A stretch of 38,418 nt of DNA, from assembly GCA_029262375.1 (NCBI GenBank), contig JAJCZM010000037.1, positions 1 to 38,418 of the forward strand, written 5' to 3'. The notes under the pieces were generated by a model. The model was given only the letters and a program-made list of their open reading frames with translations, was not told the DNA's origin and did not search any database. This stretch comes from Deltaproteobacteria bacterium (GTDB lineage Bacteria > Desulfobacterota > Binatia > UBA1149 > SPBQ01). Below are positions 30,518-38,418 of the stretch, piece by piece (within the stretch, counting starts at the first letter, position 1; the number at the start of each line of letters is the position of its first letter). Made by a program: the position numbers and the translations under genes.

Positions 30518-32833
30518 ATGAAGTGGCTTCTTACGAAAGGGCGACTGCCTTTTCTCGTTTTGCTCTTCTTCGCTACCGCCGCGCTTGGCTATCGTGCCGC
30601 CGGCGTCGCCGTCGAGATCAGCAACGAGTCGATGAACGCGCGCGACGATTCGATCGTCAGTATGCGTGAGCGTTTGCGCACCCAGTTCGGGGACGACGAA
30701 GACCTGTTGATCACCGTGACGGCGCACGAGGATCTGCTTCCCATCGTTGCCCGTTTCGGAACACGGTTGCTGGAGATCCCGGGTGTCCGCTCGGTCGAGT
30801 CGCTTACGAATTTCGAACATGCAGTGCCGGGCCGCGCGGGTGCGCAGCTCGTCCCCCTGGTCCGCCCGCCGCTCGACGCGGCCGACGCAGCGGCTCGACT
30901 CGAAGCATCGTTGGCGCGGAGTCCCAGCCTCGTCGGGCTATTGATTTCCGAGGACCGCCGCACCGCCGCGATCATCGTACAAAGCCGACAGCCGCCGCAG
31001 GCCGAGAAGGCAGAGCAGGCACCGAAGGCAGAGCAGGCGCCGAAGGCAGAGAAGGACCTGCACGCTGCCCGCTTGATCGATGCCGTGCGTGCCCTTGGCG
31101 ATGAAATCGAGAGAAGCACCGCGGCGACCGTGCGCGTCACCGGGTTGGCCGTGCAGAAGCACGACGTCGCGCGCTTCGTGGCTCACGATCAGGCCGTGCT
31201 CATCCCCGCAGCCGTCGTGGTGATTGGGATCGTGCTGTGGGCGTTTTACCGAACGGTGGCGGCCGTCGTCTTACCGCTGGCCGTTACCGGACTCACACTC
31301 GCGTGGACGATCGGCAGTTACGCGACGGCGGGGTTCGCTCTAAACACCGTCACGTCCCTACTGCCGCCGGTGATCATGGTGATCTCCATCGCAACGACGG
31401 TTCACGTTTACAGCGCCTGGTTGTCTGTGGGCGCTGCGATCGCGGCTCCGCTCGAGCGCGTGCTCGCCGTGATCGATGCGATGCGATTTCCGTGTTTGTT
31501 CACTTCGTTGACCACGGCCATTGGTCTGGCGTCGCTTGGTCTGAGCGACACGCCCGCAGTTGCGCTGTTCGGCGCCTTCTCGGCGCTGGGGGTGCTGATT
31601 TCGTTCGTCCTGAGTTTTACGTTCGTGCCGGTGGCGCTCATGTTTCTCGGTCCCCCGGATTCCGCGTCGCTGGAAGGAACCGGCCGGCTGGCGCGTGTTC
31701 TCGAGTTTGCGGCAGAGATATCGACACAACGGCCGCGACTGGTCGTCGCGTGTGCGATGGTGCTGGTGTTGCCGGCGTTGTTTCTCATTCCGACCATTCG
31801 TAGCAATACGGATCTGGTTCGCTTCTTGCTGCCGAGCGCCGAGCTCCATCAAGACACGCTCTGGATCGATGAACACTTGGGCCCGACGTCTACGCTCGAC
31901 GTATTGGTAGAACGCGCGGACGGTGGGCCGCTCACGGGCATTGATGATTTCGAAAGTCTCGCTCGCTTCGCTCACGAACTCGAAGGCATTGCGGATGTAA
32001 GGCGGGTGTTGTCTCCGGTCGATCCTCTTGCCGCATTGCACGCGGCCGAGGCCGGCCTCGATGCGCCGCAGCTCCCCGATCATCCGGCCGATCTCGACTA
32101 CCTTTTTGAGCTGGTTGATATGTTCGACGATCGGTCGGCCGTTTCGCGATTTCTCACGGCGGATCGATCTGCCGCAAGAGTCTCGGTCGGAGTCGGAGCG
32201 ATCGGGACGTCGCGGGCCGTCGGCGTGCTGAGCGAGATCGAACGACTGGCGCCATCCAGCTTGGGGCCTTCGCTTCGCGCGACCGCGACCGGTGCGTTTC
32301 ACCAGGTTGCAGTCGGTTCACAGCGTATCGTCCGCGACCAGGTCGTGATGTTCGGCGTGGCGCTCGTTCTCGTCGTGTTTCTCATCGGTCTTGCGTTTCG
32401 CTCCGCGACGATCATGTTCATCGCGTTGGTGCCGAACGTCATTCCATTGTTGGCGTCCGCGGCGGTGATGGCCGCGATGAAGATCGACCTGAGCACCGGC
32501 ACGGCAATGATCGCGTCGGTCGTGATCGGCTTGGCTGCAGACGACACGATTCACTATCTCGCGCGTTTTCGGCGAGAGTACAGTAGGGGAGTAGACAGCG
32601 TGGAAGCCTGCGTTCGCACGACGACGCTCGGGACCGGTCGCATTCTCACGATGACGTCGCTGGTTCTCACGTTCGGTTTCTGGGTCGGGGCACTCGGCAG
32701 TTTTACCCCCACCATCTATTTCTCTCTGTTTAGCGGCCTTACGATGTTGTTCGCACTTGCGTGTGACTTGCTGGTACTACCGGCCTGCTTGGTTCTGTTG
32801 CGCGGTCGGGTCGAGCAATGGACGCAGGCTTGA
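30518..32833 (+). CDS. RND/MMPL-family exporter
   Basis: This is a 771-residue inner-membrane transporter with the RND layout: TM1 at residues 8-28, a periplasmic loop to about 230, five or six helices (AAVVVIGIVLWAFYRTVAAV to VALMFLG), then the same plan repeated with a TM near 410, a second periplasmic loop, and helices from VMFGVALVLVVFLIGLAF to the end. GLAADDTIHYLARFRREY is the family's charged TM motif. Members move lipids such as hopanoids or fatty acyl compounds across the envelope. The first loop carries a low-complexity insertion of tandem KAEQAP units. The downstream secreted-protein gene starts 5 bases after this stop or overlaps it, which suggests a functional pair. Confidence 0.88.
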   Translation: MKWLLTKGRLPFLVLLFFATAALGYRAAGVAVEISNESMNARDDSIVSMRERLRTQFGDDEDLLITVTAHEDLLPIVARFGTRLLEIPGVRSVESLTNFEHAVPGRAGAQLVPLVRPPLDAADAAARLEASLARSPSLVGLLISEDRRTAAIIVQSRQPPQAEKAEQAPKAEQAPKAEKDLHAARLIDAVRALGDEIERSTAATVRVTGLAVQKHDVARFVAHDQAVLIPAAVVVIGIVLWAFYRTVAAVVLPLAVTGLTLAWTIGSYATAGFALNTVTSLLPPVIMVISIATTVHVYSAWLSVGAAIAAPLERVLAVIDAMRFPCLFTSLTTAIGLASLGLSDTPAVALFGAFSALGVLISFVLSFTFVPVALMFLGPPDSASLEGTGRLARVLEFAAEISTQRPRLVVACAMVLVLPALFLIPTIRSNTDLVRFLLPSAELHQDTLWIDEHLGPTSTLDVLVERADGGPLTGIDDFESLARFAHELEGIADVRRVLSPVDPLAALHAAEAGLDAPQLPDHPADLDYLFELVDMFDDRSAVSRFLTADRSAARVSVGVGAIGTSRAVGVLSEIERLAPSSLGPSLRATATGAFHQVAVGSQRIVRDQVVMFGVALVLVVFLIGLAFRSATIMFIALVPNVIPLLASAAVMAAMKIDLSTGTAMIASVVIGLAADDTIHYLARFRREYSRGVDSVEACVRTTTLGTGRILTMTSLVLTFGFWVGALGSFTPTIYFSLFSGLTMLFALACDLLVLPACLVLLRGRVEQWTQA

Positions 32834-32838
32834 GCACG

Positions 32839-33492
32839 ATGACTTCCCTCGTACGCGCACTCGCGGTTTTGCTATTGCTGGTCATGGGCTTCGCCTTCAC
32901 GCCGCCACCGGCGCACGCGGCCGAGAAAGTTGACGGTGCACCGGCTGAGCCCGGCGCGCGGGCGAATTGGATAGCCCGTGCCTATGTCCCTGACGATGAG
33001 ACACGCCTTGGCGAGGTCCGTGTGCTTCGCGTCGAAGGCGGGCTGGTCGTTCGTACGCTGTTGTACAGCAATCTGCTCAAGCGCATCGTCGCCGAGATCG
33101 AGATCAAGGCGGAAGAGGGGTGGCCTGAGGGAAGTCGCTATCGCGAAGACAGTCGGCGCTACGTCGATGCACTCGCTCGGGCGCGATCGACGGTGTGGGC
33201 TCGCTGGCGTGCGCTCGGAAACCGCGAACGAGGCGAGCGAACGCAAACGCTCGTGATCGATTTCATCGTTACTGCGACGCGTACGGCAATTGAGATCGGT
33301 GTTCCTGAACTCGTGGTCGATGACGGAGAGCGGCAGGTGTCGGAAATTGAGCTCCTCGCCGACGACACTGACGATACTCATGAGGTCTATTCGGACGCGT
33401 TCGTCCGAGCGGAGGCACTGCGTATCATCGCCGATCAGTTCCCGGAGCGTGTCCCAGCGCTTACGCAAGAGTTGCCGCCGGCCGGCGAGTAG
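32839..33492 (+). CDS. Secreted/periplasmic protein, partner of the RND exporter
   Basis: This is a 217-residue protein with a signal peptide (TSLVRALAVLLLLVMGFAF, cleavage after AHA) and a soluble mature domain of about 185 residues: TRLGEVRVLRVEGGLVVRTL, LLKRIVAEIEIKAEEGWPEG, and an acidic C-terminal half. I do not recognise the family. ATG 32839 gives the better signal peptide; an in-frame ATG at 32818 would overlap the exporter gene by 16 bases and add an acidic MDAGLST. The tight spacing suggests a periplasmic partner for the exporter, which is inference. Confidence 0.7.
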   Translation: MTSLVRALAVLLLLVMGFAFTPPPAHAAEKVDGAPAEPGARANWIARAYVPDDETRLGEVRVLRVEGGLVVRTLLYSNLLKRIVAEIEIKAEEGWPEGSRYREDSRRYVDALARARSTVWARWRALGNRERGERTQTLVIDFIVTATRTAIEIGVPELVVDDGERQVSEIELLADDTDDTHEVYSDAFVRAEALRIIADQFPERVPALTQELPPAGE

Positions 33493-33507
33493 AGGTCCGA
33501 CGTCCGG

Positions 33508-34497
33508 TTAGCGATTCGCTGCCGCGCGAATATGGGGATGCACCTCGCGTTCGTAGAGCCGGAGCATCTTCCAAGATCGCTCGGGGTCGATTCCGGCGAG
33601 TAGCGGATTCAAGTAGAAAACGCTGTGGTCGCCGAGTTCAGCGGCGAGTGCGAGCGTTTGTTCGGGTGTGAGGACTTTGTACGCGGCTCCGCTTCGGATC
33701 TGTTCTTCCGTCACGCCTTTTACGAACGGCCCGGCGGGTTTGCCCAAGGCTTCGGCAGTCCACGCGCTGTAGGAGCGAAGCTGATGAAGGACGTGCGGCG
33801 TGAGCCATTCCCAATCGCGATCGGGGTCGTCCGAAACCCATAGGAAGATCGGACCCTGCGAGGGGTATGCGCCGGGATCGGCATGCCCGAGTTTAATGCG
33901 CTCGTCGCGGTACGGCTCCCAAAGACGGGCGTCGAGAGGCGGGAACCAGCCGTCGGCGATGCGAGCGGCGCGCCGGGCCGAGGCCTCGGTAGCACCGCCG
34001 AGAAGAATCGGTGGTGGGCTGATCGGCGCCGGTGTCACATGACAGCGGCGTCCCTTCCACTCGAACGGCTCACCGGTCCACGCCAGTCGCAGTAGCGCGA
34101 TCGTGTCGCCGACCGTCTTCCAGCGGTCTTCTAGTCGACGCCCGAACGATTCGAACTCGGACGGGCGGTAGCCGCCGCCGATACCGGCCTCCAGGCGTCC
34201 TCCAGAGAGCACCTGCAGCACAGCCAAGTCTTCCGCGAGCTTGATCGGATCATAGAACGGCGCCAACAAAACCGAAGGTCGAATCCGGATGTGGGTCGTG
34301 CGCGCAGCCATGGCAGCCGCCAACACGAGCGGCGAGGGATTGTAGCCGTCGTCGGCGCCGTGGTGTTCGCCGAGCCCGATGACGTCGAAGCCGATCTCGT
34401 CCGCCCACGCTGCCTGGTCGAGTGCTGCGGCCCATAGGGCGGCGCGCGGCGCACCGAAGTCCGGAGCGCGCATGTCGTAGCTGATCGTGAGTTCCAT
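33508..34497 (-). CDS. LLM-class flavin-dependent oxidoreductase
   Basis: This is a 329-residue luciferase-like TIM-barrel enzyme. Landmarks are FDVIGLGEHHGADDGYNPSP, IRPSVLLAPFYDPIKLAEDL, VLQVLSGGRLEAGIGGGYRP and PPILLGGATEASARRAARIA. The EHHG motif and GGRLEAGIGxGYRPxEF are typical of FMN-dependent bacterial LLM monooxygenase-like proteins. The substrate is unknown. It converges on the secreted-protein gene with 15 bases between stops. It is diverged from the other LLM gene in this window (28840-29964), whose motifs fit a different subgroup. Confidence 0.88.
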   Translation of the reverse strand: MELTISYDMRAPDFGAPRAALWAAALDQAAWADEIGFDVIGLGEHHGADDGYNPSPLVLAAAMAARTTHIRIRPSVLLAPFYDPIKLAEDLAVLQVLSGGRLEAGIGGGYRPSEFESFGRRLEDRWKTVGDTIALLRLAWTGEPFEWKGRRCHVTPAPISPPPILLGGATEASARRAARIADGWFPPLDARLWEPYRDERIKLGHADPGAYPSQGPIFLWVSDDPDRDWEWLTPHVLHQLRSYSAWTAEALGKPAGPFVKGVTEEQIRSGAAYKVLTPEQTLALAAELGDHSVFYLNPLLAGIDPERSWKMLRLYEREVHPHIRAAANR

Positions 34498-34697
34498 GAC
34501 CGTTCACGCTTGATGGGCGTCTGGCGACGACCCTAACGGGCGCGCACGTTAGAGCGAAGGGGCGCAGTCGTGAATTTGAACTCTCGGACAGAGTCGGTAG
34601 AAGAAACGCTCGGGGTGGGGGCGGTCGCTCGGCTGCGTTGTGCGGCGTGCGACATGCGCCCACCAATTCTCAGTTTGGTGTTTCCGATCATCTAAAA

Positions 34698-34727
34698 GTT
34701 GATCGTCTATCAGTTGATCGTCGATCA
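34698..34727 (+). repeat. 15-nt tandem repeat upstream of the porin gene
   Basis: Two adjacent 15-base units, GTTGATCGTCTATCA (34698-34712) and GTTGATCGTCGATCA (34713-34727), differ at one base. The second contains the palindrome TTGATC-GTC-GATCAA when read into the following bases. The position directly before the ribosome-binding site suggests an operator or an mRNA structure. Confidence 0.8.
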
Positions 34728-34779
34728 AAGGAGTTCTTATGAAACGTTTTGTTAAGGAGTTTTTATGAAACAGTTTGCT
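34728..34779 (+). repeat. 26-nt tandem duplication of ribosome-binding site plus start codon
   Basis: Two contiguous 26-base units, 34728-34753 and 34754-34779, each contain AAGGAGTT, then TTATGAAAC and a TTTG motif, with four mismatches. Each has a complete ribosome-binding site and an ATG (34739 and 34765). The second ATG starts the porin; the first opens a 9-codon leader. Confidence 0.9.
34739..34768 (+). CDS. Nine-codon leader peptide overlapping the porin start
   Basis: ATG at 34739 has the strong upstream AAGGAG at 34728-34733. It encodes MKRFVKEFL and stops at TGA 34766-34768, which overlaps the porin ATG (34765) as ATGA. Ribosomes ending the leader would be placed on the porin start. 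Whether the peptide matters or only its translation does cannot be told. Confidence 0.4.
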   Translation: MKRFVKEFL

Positions 34780-36018
34780 GCGGTGTTGTTAGCACTGCTC
34801 GTATTGAATGTTCACGGTGTCGCGTCGGCCGACGATTCAGACACCACACTTCGTTTCTACTGGAAAGACGGGCTGCGGCTCGAAACTTCAGACAAACAGT
34901 TCAAGTTCAAGATCGGCGGCCGTATCATGAACGACTGGGCTTGGTTCGACGTCGATCAATCGATCGAAGGTCCCACCGACGAACACGACAACGGCACCGA
35001 GTTCCGCCGCGCACGCCTCTACATGGCCGGCGAGATCTACGAAAACATCATTTTCAAAGCGCAGTACGATTTTGCGGGCGGCACGGCCGGTTTCCGCGAC
35101 GTCTACATCGGCATGAAGAACCTGGGCCCGCTCGGCACGCTGCGCGTAGGCCACATGTTCGAACCCGTCGGCCTCGAAGAACTGACGAGCAGCAAGTACA
35201 TCACGTTCATGGAGCGCTCGCTGACGTCGGTGTTCATCCCGGCGCGCAACACGGGTTTCCAACTGAACAACACCTGTGCCGACGGCAACATGACGTGGGC
35301 GATCGGTGCGTTTCGCGACACCGACGACTTCGGTGACAGCGACGGCGACAACATGAACCTCTCGGCGCGCATGACCGGCACGCCGGTCGCCACCGACGAC
35401 GCACTCGTGCACCTCGGGCTGTCGTTTCGATACGGCATGCCCGAAGACAGCATGCTGCGACTGCGTCAGCGCCCTTCGGCGCACATGGCCGAGCGATGGG
35501 CCGACACGCGAGACGCGGGCGTAGACATGGGCATCGATACGACGCACACGATCGGCGGCGAAGTCGCCGCGGTCATGGGCCCGGGCTCATTCCAGGCCGA
35601 GTACTACCACATGTTTACCGAATCGGCGTCGGGTGCGACGGTCGATGATCCGACGTTCAACGGGTTCTACGTGATGGGCAGCGTGTTCGTGACGGGCGAA
35701 GAGCGTCCGTACGATTCCAAGCACGGTACGTTCGGCCGGGTGAAGCCGCACGAGAACTTCTCGATAGAGAATGGTGGCTCGGGCGCTGTCGAACTCGCGC
35801 TGCGTTTCTCGAGGCTCGACCTCAACGACGGCGGCGTTGCCGGCGGCGAGTTGTGGGACGTGACCGCCGGCGTGAACTGGTACCTCAACCCGAACACACG
35901 CGTGATGCTCAACTACGTGCACGCCGAATTGGACGACCGACTGACCGTTACCGATAACGGCGGCGTTCCCACAGGCGAAGGCGACGTCGTTCAGACGCGT
36001 TTCCAAATCGACTTCTAG
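34765..36018 (+). CDS. Outer-membrane porin, OprO/OprP (phosphate-selective) family
   Basis: This is a 417-residue beta-barrel porin with a signal peptide (MKQFAAVLLALLVLNVHGVASA). Landmarks are FKFKIGGRIMNDWAWFD, EFRRARLYMAGEIYENIIFK, RDVYIGMKNLGPLGTLRVGH, EELTSSKYITFMERSL, and alternating hydrophobic strands ending VVQTRFQIDF with a terminal Phe, the usual barrel-insertion signal. This family forms trimeric channels selective for phosphate or polyphosphate in Pseudomonas; selectivity here is not proven. The ribosome-binding site AAGGAG at 34754-34759 is the second copy of a tandem duplication, which makes translation of the first 9-codon leader coupled to this start. Confidence 0.9.
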   Translation: MKQFAAVLLALLVLNVHGVASADDSDTTLRFYWKDGLRLETSDKQFKFKIGGRIMNDWAWFDVDQSIEGPTDEHDNGTEFRRARLYMAGEIYENIIFKAQYDFAGGTAGFRDVYIGMKNLGPLGTLRVGHMFEPVGLEELTSSKYITFMERSLTSVFIPARNTGFQLNNTCADGNMTWAIGAFRDTDDFGDSDGDNMNLSARMTGTPVATDDALVHLGLSFRYGMPEDSMLRLRQRPSAHMAERWADTRDAGVDMGIDTTHTIGGEVAAVMGPGSFQAEYYHMFTESASGATVDDPTFNGFYVMGSVFVTGEERPYDSKHGTFGRVKPHENFSIENGGSGAVELALRFSRLDLNDGGVAGGELWDVTAGVNWYLNPNTRVMLNYVHAELDDRLTVTDNGGVPTGEGDVVQTRFQIDF

Positions 36019-36029
36019 CGTCTGCTCTC

Positions 36030-36063
36030 GATCCCGGATCCGCGCCCATGCGGATCCGGGATC
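36030..36063 (+). terminator. Long perfect hairpin after the porin gene
   Basis: A 14-bp perfect stem, GATCCCGGATCCGC (36030-36043) with GCGGATCCGGGATC (36050-36063), closes a 6-base loop 12 bases after the stop. There is no T tract, so it may be an mRNA-stabilising end or a weak terminator rather than a classical one. Confidence 0.5.
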
Positions 36064-36329
36064 AACGCAGTGCGTTCAAAATTCTGCTCCGTTCCGCTCT
36101 GGGACACTTCAATTACTCCCCGCAGATGAACTGGCAGTTTTTCTGCCAAAAATTCGATTTATACCCACCTGCCCCCCCTTAAGGGGAAAAAGCCCGTGAC
36201 GGCAGTGGTATTTCCGTTGTAACGTCGTGCGAGTAGCCGACAACTCTACAGGTCGATAAGTCGACAAGGCTATCAGGGGCACGCTGGGCGGATTGAATCA
36301 GTCCGCAACGTCTTAGGGAGGACATTGGA
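36064..36329 (+). promoter_or_regulatory. AT-rich leader region of the Cys-rich exoprotein gene
   Basis: No gene is seen. The first half is AT-rich with a 6-bp hairpin TGGCAG/CTGCCA (36132-36148) and the palindrome CCCCTTAAGGGG (36175-36186). The second half has GTCGA-TAAG-TCGAC near 36253 and a hairpin GCGGATTG/CAGTCCGC (36288-36306) ending about 10 bases before the ribosome-binding site GGGAGG at 36316-36321. I recognise no riboswitch family. Confidence 0.35.
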
Positions 36330-38418
36330 ATGATCGTTACGCGATTTATCGCTTTGGCAGTCGCGGCACTTTTCGTAGCCGCCGGATTGCCCGCTGAGGT
36401 TTCTGCTCAGCTAAGCAAACAAGAAGCCAAGTGCGTAAAGAAACTACCGGGGACGGCGCTCAAGTTGGCATCGACCACACTGAAAGAGACCGCCAAATGC
36501 TTGGACGCCGATATCTCCGGCAAAGCCGTCGGTGCCTGTCCGAACGCTGCCAATGCGACAAAGATCGCTAGCGCGCAAGGGAAGTTGCTGGCGGATATCG
36601 AGAAGAACTGTCAGGCCACATGTGGTGTTTCGGCTCTCCCGTGCGTATCGGATCGCAGTTGCCCGAAGGCAAATTTCTCCGATCCCGAAACGGGGAAGGG
36701 GCGCGAGACGTGCAACGACGGTGCGAAGAACAATCCGATGGATATTCGCAACCTCGGCTTTCCCGGGGGGCTCTGCCCCCTCACCGTCGGTCCTACGGAC
36801 AGTGCTGCCGAGGTCAACGATTGCGTTCAGACGCTAACGGCAAATGTAACCGATGAGTTTCTCAACGTCGTTTACGGCTCGATCACGAACGCCAGTGGTC
36901 TAACCTCTGACCAGGCCAAATGTCTGTCGGGCATTTCGAAAGCGGCACAGAAACTAGGCGTGACTGCGCTCAAGACGGCTAGCAAATGCCGTCAGAGCAT
37001 CGACAAGGGCAAGATCTTCGTTGCGCCTACGAACTGCCTGACGGCAGACCCGAAGTCGGCCGGCAAAGTGGGCAAAGCGGAGGCCAAGCTCGCGAAGGCT
37101 TTCGACAGCAAGTGTACAGACGCCGATATCGCTGCTCTCGATATTTGCGGAAATGGTGTGGCGGGTACTCCTGACCGCGCGACCGGTACGACCTGTTTGA
37201 CGGCCCAGGCGCGACAGCTCTTCGTCGCTGCCTCGCTCGCTTACGAGGATCGAGCCACTGCGATTCCGTCTCTCGAAGAAGCTGTCTATCCAGAAATCGG
37301 TCGCTGCGGGGACGGTTTGCTGAACGTCATTCAGGGAGAGTTCAACGCGTATGCAGAAGAGTGCGACGGTGAAGACAACGATGCAGCCTGCGACGGCGCC
37401 TGTCTTCCTCCGGGCGACGCTTTTGAATGTTCTTGCGGGAATGTTGCCAGGACCCGCTACCTATCCGACTCGACGCTCTCGGAACTCGACAGCGGTTGGA
37501 CGGGCAATTCGCACGATCAGCCGGTGAACGAAGGAGGCGGATTCGTCTCTGATTTGGAGAATTGCGATTGCACGTTGCTCGACGTCTCAGAATGCGTTGG
37601 CACCAGTGCGGATCCGATCTGCGACACAATCGGAATCCAGAAACCACGTTGTTCGTGGGATCCTGCCGGCGTAAACGGCTGTGACGAACACGGTGACGGC
37701 GACAGCGTCGATCGAAACGATGATTGCTATATCTGCGACGCGAATAGCAGCAACCCTGGGACGTTGTGTGACGAGGACGTTGACTGTGGCGGACAGTGTC
37801 TCGACTCGGTGGGGACGCCCACAGGTGCGTGTGTGCAGCAGTCTGATTGCGCGGCAGGAGAGACTTGCGCCGGCAAGTGCGACTTCGATGCCTTCTGTAG
37901 CTTCGTATTGCTGAGTCACCCGACGCCGCTCAATTCCAGCGGCAACGCGACTTGTCTGCGTAGCGAGTACCGCGACGATGTCTTTGGCACGACTAACATT
38001 GTCACTGGTGAGCGCGACAGCTTCCAGCTGGTACGCACCCGCGTCTTTCTCGGTCCGGCGGGTTCGCGCCCCTGTCCGGTTTGCGGCGGTGTCTGCGAGG
38101 GTGGAACGCAGGCGGGCGAGATCTGCGAAGGAAGCTGCAGTACCAGCGGTGACCCATGCCGGTTCGACACCGATTGCCCGGGCGGCGAGACCTGCACGTC
38201 TGTATCGGTCGACTGCCCCGGCGGTGCCTGCGGGCTCGAACTCAAGTGCAGCGATGGGCCCAGAGCCGGGCTCGCCTGCCGCGCTGGGTCGGCTACTCCC
38301 CTTTTCGGACTGACCTCGAACGACTGTCCGTCGGAACCCGGTTCGAACATTTCGGGTGACGGTCTGGAGATTGCCTTTTTCCCCGCAACATCGGAGCCGA
38401 CGCAACTCGATTATACGG
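36330..38418 (+). CDS. Large Cys-rich secreted protein (partial, N-terminal 696 codons)
   Basis: The frame is open from ATG 36330 to the right edge without a stop. GGGAGG lies 8 bases upstream. Residues 1-29 are a signal peptide (ending VSA/Q). Residues about 30-290 form helical Cys units, for example AKCVKKLPGTALKLASTTLK, AKCLSGISKAAQKLG and GKAEAKLAKAFDSKC, the same type as in the gene at 19994. Beyond about residue 330 come a region with CGDGLLNVIQGEFNAYAEEC and short Cys knots (CDGEDNDAACDGACLPPGD, CDEDVDCGGQCLD, CRFDTDCPGGETC), as in Myxococcota-type exoproteins. No enzymatic motif is seen. It is probably a surface or secreted binding protein. Confidence 0.85.
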   Translation, partial: MIVTRFIALAVAALFVAAGLPAEVSAQLSKQEAKCVKKLPGTALKLASTTLKETAKCLDADISGKAVGACPNAANATKIASAQGKLLADIEKNCQATCGVSALPCVSDRSCPKANFSDPETGKGRETCNDGAKNNPMDIRNLGFPGGLCPLTVGPTDSAAEVNDCVQTLTANVTDEFLNVVYGSITNASGLTSDQAKCLSGISKAAQKLGVTALKTASKCRQSIDKGKIFVAPTNCLTADPKSAGKVGKAEAKLAKAFDSKCTDADIAALDICGNGVAGTPDRATGTTCLTAQARQLFVAASLAYEDRATAIPSLEEAVYPEIGRCGDGLLNVIQGEFNAYAEECDGEDNDAACDGACLPPGDAFECSCGNVARTRYLSDSTLSELDSGWTGNSHDQPVNEGGGFVSDLENCDCTLLDVSECVGTSADPICDTIGIQKPRCSWDPAGVNGCDEHGDGDSVDRNDDCYICDANSSNPGTLCDEDVDCGGQCLDSVGTPTGACVQQSDCAAGETCAGKCDFDAFCSFVLLSHPTPLNSSGNATCLRSEYRDDVFGTTNIVTGERDSFQLVRTRVFLGPAGSRPCPVCGGVCEGGTQAGEICEGSCSTSGDPCRFDTDCPGGETCTSVSVDCPGGACGLELKCSDGPRAGLACRAGSATPLFGLTSNDCPSEPGSNISGDGLEIAFFPATSEPTQLDYT

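Noticed and set aside
31358..32302. A 314-codon minus-strand open frame inside the RND gene
   Set aside because: It is antisense to transmembrane and loop coding of the exporter and has low-complexity Arg/Gln/His composition.
36132..36148. Hairpin TGGCAG/CTGCCA as a terminator
   Set aside because: The T tract is in the loop and the bases after the stem on the plus strand are A, so it fits a terminator on neither strand.

Overview
This is a GC-rich, gene-dense chromosomal window of about 38 kb with no rRNA, tRNA or CRISPR array that I can see. The gene content points to an uncultured Gram-negative bacterium of the old 'deltaproteobacterial' assemblage. Candidatus Binatota/Binatia-like or Myxococcota-like is my inference, from several cysteine-rich secreted families (CSLREA/choice-of-anchor-Q beta-helix with Myxococcus-type Cys repeats, DQFG-repeat proteins, K/C-helix proteins) together with LLM oxidoreductases, a DmdC-like acyl-CoA dehydrogenase, an MMPL/RND exporter and an OprO/P-type porin.

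Layout. 1-7500: the end of a class III nucleotide cyclase, a SnoaL-like protein, an SRPBCC/membrane-protein pair, thyX, an ABC-2 exporter pair, a TauE/SafE permease, a PHP-domain protein and a small coiled-coil membrane protein. 7500-10200: a probable minus-strand operon with a DJ-1/PfpI-AraC regulator, two further DJ-1/PfpI enzymes and yhbY. 10200-11800: two arrays of 9-nt repeats, a mer-like metal operon (merR plus a MerT-like fusion protein) behind a 22-bp palindromic MerR operator, a six-unit array of 11-nt repeats, and a run of hairpins ending in a strong terminator that may be an unannotated RNA. 11800-14500: a divergent HGD-type kinase and the acyl-CoA dehydrogenase.

14500-23400 is an exoprotein and scar region. 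It holds a tyrosine-recombinase stub, a giant subtilase with FG-GAP repeats, a decapitated DQFG-repeat gene and a decapitated IS6 transposase meeting at a 31-bp perfect inverted repeat, a secreted beta-propeller protein, and a signal-peptide stub. 23400-30400: small membrane and secreted proteins, a YdeI-like protein, an alpha/beta hydrolase, the CSLREA beta-helix protein, an LLM oxidoreductase and an ArsC-like selenoprotein.

The selenoprotein is the clearest hidden gene. It has an in-frame UGA at codon 14, in the position of the first Cys of a CxxC motif, followed at the right distance by a perfect hairpin that fits a bacterial SECIS element. 30500-38418: an RND exporter with a co-translated secreted protein, a second LLM oxidoreductase, a porin whose translation start region is tandemly duplicated, and the first 696 codons of a large Cys-rich secreted protein that runs off the right edge.

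The genes do not form one pathway. The recurring themes are export and cell-surface display, flavin/F420-type redox chemistry, and thiol or metal chemistry (MerR/MerT-like, selenoprotein, DJ-1).
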